Below, in pieces: positions 48,031 to 54,721 of a stretch of DNA of 64,000 nucleotides. The position numbers were made by a program, and so were the translations under genes. The stretch comes from Chitinophagaceae bacterium. Its GTDB lineage: Bacteria; Bacteroidota; Bacteroidia; Chitinophagales; Chitinophagaceae. Below the pieces are notes generated by a model. It ran no database searches and had not been told where the DNA came from. It saw only the letters and a list, made by a program, of their open reading frames with translations. Numbering within the stretch: position 1 is the first letter of the stretch; each line of letters opens with the position of its first letter. The stretch lies in NCBI GenBank assembly GCA_017853575.1, contig JAFMJI010000002.1, positions 268,501 through 332,500 on the forward strand, in the 5' to 3' direction.

Positions 48031-48204
48031 ATGCTTGAAAAATTTAATCAACTCAGTTTTGTTATTGGAGTTTTTTTTATAATCGTTTCGTTGATTTTGC
48101 TGATTGGGTTCCTGACATCGAGCGCATTGCATCACAATATCAATTTATATACTGGAATAGGTATGATTGTTTTTGGTTTGGTTATGATAAATCTGAAGGA
48201 TTAA
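48031..48204 (+). CDS. 57-aa two-helix membrane peptide downstream of the symporter
   Basis: The ATG at 48031 opens a 58-codon frame ending with TAA at 48204. The peptide starts MLEKFNQLSF and has two hydrophobic stretches (about 9-28 and 39-54) joined by a short loop with two histidines. It ends in NLKD. It fits exactly between the symporter stop (10 bp away) and the flavoprotein start (18 bp away) in the same direction. I infer a small accessory or stabilising subunit for the symporter. No named family is recognised. Confidence 0.65.
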   Translation: MLEKFNQLSFVIGVFFIIVSLILLIGFLTSSALHHNINLYTGIGMIVFGLVMINLKD

Positions 48205-48222
48205 TACATTTAAATCATTCTT

Positions 48223-48954
48223 ATGGCACAACAACCATGGCGAACTGGCAAGATCATCAAAATCGAAGATGAAACTGCTACAACAAAAAAATTTTGGATA
48301 CAAATTCCAGAACTTGATCATTTTGATTTTATTCCTGGACAGTTTGTGACCCTTGATCTGCCAATCCACGAACAGCCTAATAAAAGATGGAGAAGTTATT
48401 CCATCGCTTCACCTCCGGATGGAACAAATGTATTTGAGCTCATCATTGTTCTTATGGAAGGTGGATTAGGAACAACCTACTTGTTCAATGAAGCTAAAGT
48501 AGGTACTGAATTTCCTGTAAGAGGCCCTCAAGGCCACTTTACACTTACAGATCCGATAACAACAGATATTTTTATGGTATGCACCGGAACAGGAATCGCA
48601 CCTTTCAGGTCAATGATCCAGCATATCCATCATAACAATATTCCTCACAAAGAAATTTATCTTATCTACGGAACCAGAAAATGTTCAGATGCTCTATACC
48701 TCGAGGAAATGTTTGATTTGAAATCGAAGCTTCCGAGCTTCCACTATTTTCCAACTTTTTCAAGAGAACAGGAAGTGCCTGATGGTCATTGTATTGGGTA
48801 TGTTCATGGTGTATATGAACAATTGATGCAGGATAAAAAAGAAATGCCACATTTTTATTTGTGTGGATGGAAAGATATGATCAACGATGCGCGTCAAAGA
48901 ATTCAATCACTCGGAGTTGATAAGAAATCTATTCATTTTGAACTTTACGGATAA
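48223..48954 (+). CDS. FAD-dependent ferredoxin-reductase-like oxidoreductase
   Basis: A 243-aa protein of the FNR (flavoprotein) superfamily without a [2Fe-2S] domain. FAD is bound by RSYSIASPP (about 56-64). The NAD(P) motif is CTGTGIAPFRSM (about 124-135) and the C-terminal cofactor motif is FYLCGWKDM. It could pass electrons from NAD(P)H to a separate ferredoxin or to an oxygenase. In this setting it might keep the neighbouring di-iron inositol oxygenase in its active mixed-valent state (inference only). Confidence 0.87.
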   Translation: MAQQPWRTGKIIKIEDETATTKKFWIQIPELDHFDFIPGQFVTLDLPIHEQPNKRWRSYSIASPPDGTNVFELIIVLMEGGLGTTYLFNEAKVGTEFPVRGPQGHFTLTDPITTDIFMVCTGTGIAPFRSMIQHIHHNNIPHKEIYLIYGTRKCSDALYLEEMFDLKSKLPSFHYFPTFSREQEVPDGHCIGYVHGVYEQLMQDKKEMPHFYLCGWKDMINDARQRIQSLGVDKKSIHFELYG

Positions 48955-48964
48955 AACTATAATC

Positions 48965-49660
48965 ATGAAAAAAATTAGTGTTCTGTTTTTGATCATGACG
49001 AGCCTATTCGTCAATGCCCAACAAAAGATTAATGAAAACTGGGCAGATTGGGCAAATTTTAAAAAGTATGCCGACCAAAATAAAGCTGTTCCTCCAAAAA
49101 CAAAAGGGGAAAGACGAGTGGTTTTTTTAGGCAATTCTATTTTTGAAGGTTGGTTGCGAAGCCGGCCTGAATTTTTTGCAGGTAAACCTTATTATGATAG
49201 GGGTATCAGTGGACAAACAACGCCTCAAATGTTGCTGAGATTTTATGATGATGTGCTTGCGCTCAATCCTGATGTGCTGGTATTAAAATGCGGCATCAAT
49301 GATATTGCTCAAAATACTGGTCCGTATGACCCGGCAAAAACCATCAACAATATCAAAGCAATTGCACAATTGGCAAGAATTAATAAAATAAAAGTTATCC
49401 TTTGTTCAGTACTGCCTGCCAATGATTTTAAATGGCGTCCAGGACTAGAGCCAGCTGATAAAGTGATGGCATTGAATGCGGCTATTAAACAGTTCGCAGA
49501 CGAACAGGACTATTTTTATCTTGATTTGTATTCGTCTGTGGTAGATGAAAATAAAGGAATGAAAAAGGAGTATGCCAGTGATGGAGTACACCCGACCGTG
49601 GAGGGTTATAAGGTTCTAGAACCTTTGGTGGAAGATGCTATTCGTAAAGTAAAAAAGTAA
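48965..49660 (+). CDS. Secreted SGNH/GDSL-family hydrolase
   Basis: A 231-aa protein with a signal peptide (1-18, ending VNAQ). Block I is FLGNSIFEGW (Ser in GNS), block III is KCGINDI (catalytic Asn in GIND), and block V is SDGVHPT (Asp and His of the triad). Such enzymes are typically carbohydrate esterases, lysophospholipases or rhamnogalacturonan acetylesterase-like. The ATG at 48965 gives the signal peptide, while the longer frame starts inside the upstream gene. It is 10 bp after the flavoprotein and 4 bp before madL-like. Confidence 0.88.
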   Translation: MKKISVLFLIMTSLFVNAQQKINENWADWANFKKYADQNKAVPPKTKGERRVVFLGNSIFEGWLRSRPEFFAGKPYYDRGISGQTTPQMLLRFYDDVLALNPDVLVLKCGINDIAQNTGPYDPAKTINNIKAIAQLARINKIKVILCSVLPANDFKWRPGLEPADKVMALNAAIKQFADEQDYFYLDLYSSVVDENKGMKKEYASDGVHPTVEGYKVLEPLVEDAIRKVKK

Positions 49661-49664
49661 TTGC

Positions 49665-50033
49665 ATGAAAATATACGGTGTAGCATTGCTTGCTGCATGC
49701 TACTTTGCTGGCTTGATAATTGGGGAACTGTTGGGAAGCATTTTTGGTGTCAAAGGAAATCTCGGCGGAGTTGGATTTGCTATGCTTTTTTTCATATTGC
49801 TGACAGATTGGATGAATAAGAAAAATCTTATGACTGAAGATTATGCAGCAGGTATAACTTTTTGGACTTCCCTTTACATCCCAATCGTTATTGCAATGGC
49901 TTCCATTCAGAATGTAAATGCTGCAATCAACAGCGGTTCTGTAGCAATTGTTTCTGGAATAGTTGCAACAATGTTTTGTTTTTTTCTTGTGCGGTTTTTG
50001 ATTTCCTTACTAAAAGATGAAAGTGAGTCATGA
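49665..50033 (+). CDS. madL: Malonate transporter subunit MadL-like
   Basis: A 122-aa protein with four predicted helices. It opens with MKIYGVALLAACYFAGLIIG and continues GVKGNLGGVGFAM, as in MadL. MadL and MadM together form a sodium-coupled malonate carrier in Malonomonas. It overlaps madM by 4 bp (ATGA). No malonate decarboxylase or malonyl-CoA gene is in the window, so another dicarboxylate cannot be excluded. Confidence 0.85.
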   Translation: MKIYGVALLAACYFAGLIIGELLGSIFGVKGNLGGVGFAMLFFILLTDWMNKKNLMTEDYAAGITFWTSLYIPIVIAMASIQNVNAAINSGSVAIVSGIVATMFCFFLVRFLISLLKDESES

Positions 50034-50779
50034 TACATGCAGTCTATGAAATGTTCCTGAAAAATGGATTCGTGTTGTCGTTTATGCTTGTAGGGATAAT
50101 GATGTTTATCACTCAATTCATTTCCGATAAAATTTTAAAAAATAAAATTCCTGGCGTTGCGTTGGCAATAGCATTGGGATTGATACTCGCATCTTTTGGA
50201 GGAAAAGCGGGGATTGCCGATATACCATTGTTTTCTGGAATGGCATTGTTGGGAGGAAGCATGTTAAGAGATTTTGCTATTGTATCTACCGCATTTGGAG
50301 CCAGCATGCAGGAAATCAAAAAGGCTGGATGGGTAGGTGTTGTCTCACTTTTTGTAGGTGTATTTTTTAATTTCACTGTTGGGGTGATCATTGCTAATAT
50401 GTTTGGTTATACAGATCCAGGAGACATTGCAACGTTGGCATCTGGAACCTGCACATTTATTGTTGGGCCCATAACAGGTAATGCAGTGGGAGCAAGTTCT
50501 GAAATTATCACCCTTAGCATCGCTGCAGGGGTTATCAAAGTTTTAATCGTGTCCGTGGTTACACCTCTCATTAAAAATTTAGTGGGCATCAAAACCAAAA
50601 CCTCTGCAATGGTATTCGGCGGAGTAATGGGCACAGTAAGTGGAGTTTCTGCTGCCATGGCTTCAATCAATCCAAAATTGGTGCCATACGGTGCACTAAC
50701 CGCAACATTCTACACAGGCATAGCGGCCATACTTTGCCCCTCTGTTTTTTATCCAATATTAAAATGGTTGATGCTGTAA
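50030..50779 (+). CDS. madM: Malonate transporter subunit MadM-like
   Basis: A 249-aa protein with seven to eight helices. Conserved segments such as FLKNGFVLSFMLVG, TLASGTCTFIVGPITGNAVGASSE and FGGVMGTVSGVSAAMASINPKLVPYGALTA are typical of MadM. It completes a MadLM carrier with the overlapping upstream gene. It converges at 9 bp with the sigma-factor operon on the other strand. Confidence 0.87.
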   Translation: MIHAVYEMFLKNGFVLSFMLVGIMMFITQFISDKILKNKIPGVALAIALGLILASFGGKAGIADIPLFSGMALLGGSMLRDFAIVSTAFGASMQEIKKAGWVGVVSLFVGVFFNFTVGVIIANMFGYTDPGDIATLASGTCTFIVGPITGNAVGASSEIITLSIAAGVIKVLIVSVVTPLIKNLVGIKTKTSAMVFGGVMGTVSGVSAAMASINPKLVPYGALTATFYTGIAAILCPSVFYPILKWLML

Positions 50780-50788
50780 GTGTATAAA

Positions 50789-51250
50789 TTACTTACGATT
50801 TCTGTTCCAAGGACGATTCATCATCTTAGCAATAGAAGTATCAAATTTTATCTGTTGTGATGAATCAAGTAATCTCCTGAGCGTTATAAAGTGATGAAAT
50901 GTTTTCTGGTCAGCAAATTTGTTTTTCTCATTGATTAAGATGATCAATGTATTTGCGGAACTATCTTGTTCCAATGTTCCCATATTACGATAAAGGCTGT
51001 CTTTTAATTCTCTGATTTCTCCCCAGATTGGTTTCATTTCCTTGAAGTAATCTTCCTTCTTCGTCTTAAAAGTATCAATTTGAGAGGGGTTTAAACCTAG
51101 CTCTTTGTAAAACATCATTGCAAAATCATCTTTGCTGTTTCTTTTAACATCTTTTTTGTCGTTAGAGAACAAGAAAAAAGCAAGGACAATATTGCTGATA
51201 AGCAATATGAGGACTAAAAAAACCATCCACCTGTATTTAGTCTGACTCAT
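50789..51250 (-). CDS. Spy/CpxP-like membrane-anchored periplasmic protein
   Basis: A 153-aa protein with one N-terminal membrane helix (about 9-29) and a helical periplasmic part rich in Lys, Asp and Phe (LNPSQIDTFKTKKEDYFKEM), resembling the Spy/CpxP/CnrX helical-hairpin proteins used as periplasmic chaperones or metal sensors. The LTxxQ signature of Spy is not exact. It is the third gene of an ECF sigma operon, overlapping the second by one base. A stress-sensing or signal-transmission role is likely. Confidence 0.65.
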   Translation of the reverse strand: MSQTKYRWMVFLVLILLISNIVLAFFLFSNDKKDVKRNSKDDFAMMFYKELGLNPSQIDTFKTKKEDYFKEMKPIWGEIRELKDSLYRNMGTLEQDSSANTLIILINEKNKFADQKTFHHFITLRRLLDSSQQIKFDTSIAKMMNRPWNRNRK

Positions 51251-51567
51251 TATGGTATTTCGTTAGGTTCGTATGGATTAATATTGTGTTGAACATATTC
51301 AGCTGCCAACGGCTGATTGTTATCAGATACTTGGTTGCTATTCTCTAGCCTGTCTACAATAAAGTAAGTATTAAGACCGATGAAAAAACAACCAATAGCT
51401 AAGGCAAGTGCAGGACGGGTAATCAGACGATAAATCACCTGATCTGCTGTTTTTTCCTCCTTCCTCATTCTGCCCATGATGCGGGTGAACAAAAAAGGTT
51501 GAGGCTCAGCCCTTTGAATTCCATCAAGACTGTTCAGAATTTCCTCTATGTGGTATCTCTTTTCCAT
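51250..51567 (-). CDS. Small single-pass protein, putative anti-sigma factor
   Basis: A 105-aa protein. The N-terminal cytoplasmic part (about 1-50) opens with RYHIEEILNSLDGIQRAEPQPFL. One membrane helix is at about 52-71 and a short periplasmic tail follows. It stands between the ECF sigma gene (43 bp upstream) and the Spy-like gene, with which it overlaps by one base. Position and topology fit an anti-sigma factor, but the zinc-binding HxxxCxxC motif of the classical ZAS type is absent, so this is inference. Confidence 0.55.
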   Translation of the reverse strand: MEKRYHIEEILNSLDGIQRAEPQPFLFTRIMGRMRKEEKTADQVIYRLITRPALALAIGCFFIGLNTYFIVDRLENSNQVSDNNQPLAAEYVQHNINPYEPNEIP

Positions 51568-51610
51568 TGTGTGTCTTTCTAATAGACGTCTTTTTGGGCA
51601 GCTTATTGCG

Positions 51611-52183
51611 CTACGACGTCAAGTTATTGAAGTTTTTTAATATTTCTTTCAGATTTGTCTTTGCTCTGTGAAGCAGTGATTCAACAGCAGAAAGACTGGT
51701 TTTCATAATTTCGGCCACTTCCTGGTAGCTCAAGCCCTCTACTTTATTTAAAATAAATGCAACTTTCTGATTTTCAGGCAGTTGTTCTATTGCTTTGAAT
51801 AGCATGGCAGCTTTCTCTTTTTTATCCAATTCTACTCCCGGATGTTGAAAATCCGGTAGATCCAACGTCGGTTCATTGTCCTCTCCCAAAATAGGACTTA
51901 AAAATCCAAATCTTTTTTTTCTCTTTTTTCTTCTGATGAATTCTAAGGCGGTGGTCACCGCAACCCTATAAATCCAAGTGGACAATGCGGATTCTCCTTT
52001 GAATTGATGGATAGACTCGAAAATTTTTATGAAGACATCCTGTGTGACATCTTCCGAATCCTCCACATTTTGCAACAAGCCAAGAACGGTATTGTATACG
52101 AGTGACTGTTTGGTTTCCACCAATTGTTTAAAGGCGATGTTATCACCTTCTCTTAAACCCTTAATCAGTTCCTGTTCAGTCAA
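51611..52183 (-). CDS. ECF-type RNA polymerase sigma factor
   Basis: A 190-aa sigma-70-family factor containing only regions 2 and 4. Region 2 includes SEDVTQDVFIKIFESI and STWIYRVAVTTALEFIRR (about 42-85). Region 4 is LSYQEVAEIMKTSLSAVESLLHRAKTNL (about 150-177). It directs RNA polymerase to a specific regulon and is presumably held by the membrane protein encoded next. The upstream gap, shared with the hydroxyproline genes, contains two perfect palindromes. Confidence 0.94.
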   Translation of the reverse strand: MTEQELIKGLREGDNIAFKQLVETKQSLVYNTVLGLLQNVEDSEDVTQDVFIKIFESIHQFKGESALSTWIYRVAVTTALEFIRRKKRKKRFGFLSPILGEDNEPTLDLPDFQHPGVELDKKEKAAMLFKAIEQLPENQKVAFILNKVEGLSYQEVAEIMKTSLSAVESLLHRAKTNLKEILKNFNNLTS

Positions 52184-52203
52184 AACAAATATTCAGCTCT
52201 AAA

Positions 52204-52216
52204 GATAGTGACTATC
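52204..52216. promoter_or_regulatory. Palindrome GATAGT-G-ACTATC upstream of the sigma gene
   Basis: A perfect 6-1-6 inverted repeat, 21 bp from the ECF sigma start on the minus strand. The minus strand also reads CACTATCTTTA, one base from the TAnnTTTG -7 box, so the repeat overlaps a possible promoter. Confidence 0.45.
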
Positions 52217-52221
52217 AAATT

Positions 52222-52236
52222 GTTTAACCGTTAAAC
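52222..52236. promoter_or_regulatory. Palindrome GTTTAAC-C-GTTAAAC in the sigma / hydroxyproline divergent gap
   Basis: A perfect 7-1-7 inverted repeat between the divergent ECF sigma and DapA-family genes, 6 bp from the first palindrome. It has the size of a dimeric-repressor or activator operator. Which gene it controls is not clear. Confidence 0.5.
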
Positions 52237-52292
52237 CAGTTGCTATTTGTATGAATGGTTGATTTCCAATATGAATAATAATGAATCGACAA

Positions 52293-52311
52293 TTTTCATT
52301 ATGTTTGAAAA
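52293..52311 (+). promoter_or_regulatory. Candidate -7 box within an inverted repeat upstream of the DapA-family gene
   Basis: TATGTTTG (52300-52307) matches TAnnTTTG and lies 15 bp before the ATG. It sits between and into the arms TTTTCA (52293-52298) and TGAAAA (52306-52311). No TTG at the -33 spacing. Confidence 0.4.
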
Positions 52312-52322
52312 AATGAGAAATC

Positions 52323-53231
52323 ATGGCAATGCAATTTAAATGGCAAGGTGTATTTCCCGCACTGTTAACACCTTTTACTGCAGATGACAAGCTGGATTTG
52401 ACAATGTATGAAAAGAACCTGGATGCGCAAGTTGATGCTGGTGTTGCTGGCATTATCATTGGAGGTTCCCTGGGTGAAGCAAGTACCCTCACTTTTGAAG
52501 AGAAGAAAATATTGGTCGATTTTTCCTTGAAGAAACTCAATGGGAAAATTCCTGTCATTTTAAATATTGCTGAAGGCTCTACAAAGGATGCAGTTGAGCA
52601 GGCAAAAATGGCTGAATCCTGGGGTGCAGATGGAATCATGCTGTTGCCACCCATGCGGTATAAAGCAGATGACAGAGAAACTGTGGTGTTCTTTAAAACT
52701 GTTGCGCAAAGTACAAGTTTGCCGATCATGATTTACAACAATCCTGTTGATTATAAAATCAATGTTAGCTTGGATATGTTTGAAGAATTATCAGCTTGTA
52801 AAAATATCAACGCAATAAAAGAATCAACCCGTGAAGTAATGAATATTACAAAATTGAAAAACAGATTTGGAAATCGTTTTGCAATTCTTTGTGGAGTTGA
52901 TCCGCTTACTGTTGAAGAATTGGCATTGGGTGCAGATGGTTTGGTCGCAGGTTTGGTGGATGCATTTCCAAAGGAGACCGTGGTGTTATACAACTTGGTG
53001 AAATCAGGGAAAATGGATGAAGCCATTAAAATTTATAGGTGGTTCATGCCTTTGCTTGAATTGGATATTCATCCAAAATTAGTTCAATACATCAAGCTGG
53101 CTGCAACTGAAATGGGGATTGGCTCAGAGTATGTCCGTGCACCAAGATTGCCTCTGGTGGGAGAGGAGCGCACAGCGATTTTAAAAATCATCAGAGATGG
53201 TATTGCATCAAAACCATCACTTAATATTTAA
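52323..53231 (+). CDS. DapA-superfamily enzyme, likely 1-pyrroline-4-hydroxy-2-carboxylate deaminase (HypD-like)
   Basis: A 302-aa class I aldolase of the dihydrodipicolinate synthase superfamily. The Schiff-base lysine is K166 (NAIKEST) and the conserved tyrosine is Y138 (MIYNNP). The GGSLGEAS loop is at about 48-55. It is followed 5 bp later by an aldehyde dehydrogenase, and a 4-hydroxyproline epimerase and a D-amino-acid oxidoreductase lie nearby. In that company the best assignment is the deaminase that gives 2-oxoglutarate semialdehyde from the D-hydroxyproline oxidation product. A 2-keto-3-deoxy-L-arabinonate dehydratase is homologous, makes the same product and cannot be excluded. A lysine-biosynthetic DapA is unlikely here. 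Confidence 0.8.
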   Translation: MAMQFKWQGVFPALLTPFTADDKLDLTMYEKNLDAQVDAGVAGIIIGGSLGEASTLTFEEKKILVDFSLKKLNGKIPVILNIAEGSTKDAVEQAKMAESWGADGIMLLPPMRYKADDRETVVFFKTVAQSTSLPIMIYNNPVDYKINVSLDMFEELSACKNINAIKESTREVMNITKLKNRFGNRFAILCGVDPLTVEELALGADGLVAGLVDAFPKETVVLYNLVKSGKMDEAIKIYRWFMPLLELDIHPKLVQYIKLAATEMGIGSEYVRAPRLPLVGEERTAILKIIRDGIASKPSLNI

Positions 53232-53236
53232 TTGGA

Positions 53237-54721
53237 ATGAAGATAACTGACGCAACCATTCAAGAGGTTGATAAGGCACTTGTTGATTCAAACAATGCAT
53301 TTATAAAATATGCACAATCTGGATTAAGAGTGCGTGCCTCACTCATGCGAGCGATTGCAGTTGAATTGGAAACTCTTGGTGATGATGTAATACAACTTGC
53401 CATGAAAGAAACCAATCTTACTGAACCGAGATTGAAAAGTGAGCGTGCCAGAACCATGTTTCAGCTCAACAGTTATGCAGATGCATGTGAAAGAGGCGAA
53501 TGGATGGAACTAAGTATTAATACCGCTGATGCACAAAGGGTTCCACCCAAACCAGATATTAGAAAAACAAAATTTCCTTTAGGTCCAGTTGTTGTTTTTG
53601 GTTCAAGCAATTTTCCATTTGCTTATTCAACTGCAGGGGGTGATACCGCATCTGCCCTGGCAGCTGGTTGCACGGTAGTCGTAAAAGCACATCCTGCACA
53701 TCCCCAAACTTCCAATATGGTGGCAAATGCAATAAAGAATGCATTGCAAAAGTTGGGTATGGATGAGCATATATTTATTCATCTACATGGTGCGTCCAAC
53801 CAAGTGGGAGAAGCACTTGTTAAACATCCTCTTACAAAAGCAGTCGGATTTACAGGCTCTTTTCAAGGTGGTATGGCATTATTTAATTGGGCTAATCAAC
53901 GTCAAGAACCCATTCCTGTATTTGCAGAGATGGGCAGCGTGAATCCTGTATACTTTTTCCCAGAAAAATTAAAAGAAGGTTTCGAAGCCTTCGCACAACA
54001 ATATGCAGAATCTATCACGCTAGGCGTTGGGCAGTTTTGTACAAATCCTGGAATCATTGTTGGAATTGAAGGAAAAGAACTTGCTGAATTCACTCGTCTG
54101 CTGGGAGAAAAAATTTCTTCCATTGCAGTTGGTAAAATGTTGCATTCCGGAATTGCAAAGGCATACAAGGAGAAATCACAGAATGCGATTGATCAACAAA
54201 ATGTAAAACTTGTAAACGCTGCGAATGATGTACAAGATACCGTCAGCGGAAAACCAATGGTGGCAGAAGTTGAGGCAAAACATTTTTTATCAAACCCAAC
54301 ATTAAGTGAAGAAGTGTTTGGACCATTTTCACTTGTAGTTTCATGTAAAGACATCAGTGAAATGCAATCTGTTGCGGCATCACTCAAAGGTCAACTTACA
54401 TCAACACTTATCGCCACAGAAAACGAACTTAAGAATAACAAAGCCCTGATTGAATTGATCGCCTCAAAATGTGGAAGGCTAATCTTAAATGGCGTTCCAA
54501 CAGGTGTTGAAGTCTGCTTGGCGATGCAACATGGTGGTCCTTTTCCTGCAACAACTGATCCAAGATTCTCTTCAGTTGGAGCAGATGCAATCAAACGATT
54601 TGCAAGACCAATTTCATATCAGAATTTCAGTGATTCACTTCTTCCAGATGAATTGAAAAACAACAATCCATTGAAAATATGGAGAACTGTAAATGATCAA
54701 CTTACCAGAGATGCCCTTTAA
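53237..54721 (+). CDS. 2-oxoglutarate semialdehyde dehydrogenase (ALDH superfamily)
   Basis: A 494-aa aldehyde dehydrogenase with catalytic Cys C268 (GQFCTNPG) and general-base Glu E231 (FAEMGSVNP). The NAD(P) region carries FGSSNFPFAYST and the turn GFTGSFQGG. This form (FAEMGS..P, GxGQFCTNPG) is that of the 2-oxoglutarate-semialdehyde dehydrogenases of hydroxyproline and sugar-acid pathways. It oxidises the semialdehyde to 2-oxoglutarate, linking the pathway to the TCA cycle. It is in an operon with the DapA-family gene (5-bp gap). Its stop codon overlaps that of the convergent hydroxylase gene. Confidence 0.9.
   Translation: MKITDATIQEVDKALVDSNNAFIKYAQSGLRVRASLMRAIAVELETLGDDVIQLAMKETNLTEPRLKSERARTMFQLNSYADACERGEWMELSINTADAQRVPPKPDIRKTKFPLGPVVVFGSSNFPFAYSTAGGDTASALAAGCTVVVKAHPAHPQTSNMVANAIKNALQKLGMDEHIFIHLHGASNQVGEALVKHPLTKAVGFTGSFQGGMALFNWANQRQEPIPVFAEMGSVNPVYFFPEKLKEGFEAFAQQYAESITLGVGQFCTNPGIIVGIEGKELAEFTRLLGEKISSIAVGKMLHSGIAKAYKEKSQNAIDQQNVKLVNAANDVQDTVSGKPMVAEVEAKHFLSNPTLSEEVFGPFSLVVSCKDISEMQSVAASLKGQLTSTLIATENELKNNKALIELIASKCGRLILNGVPTGVEVCLAMQHGGPFPATTDPRFSSVGADAIKRFARPISYQNFSDSLLPDELKNNNPLKIWRTVNDQLTRDAL

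Noticed and set aside
48887..48964. Longer start for the SGNH hydrolase
   Set aside because: It would overlap the flavoprotein and destroy the signal peptide seen from the ATG at 48965.
50776..50796. GTAAGT...ACTTAC inverted repeat between madM and the sigma operon as a terminator
   Set aside because: Only a 6-bp AT-rich stem with no T tract; too weak to call.
52323..53231. Lysine-biosynthetic DapA (4-hydroxy-tetrahydrodipicolinate synthase)
   Set aside because: The fold and catalytic residues are shared, but the operon partner is a 2-oxoglutarate semialdehyde dehydrogenase and hydroxyproline enzymes follow; no lysine pathway gene is near.
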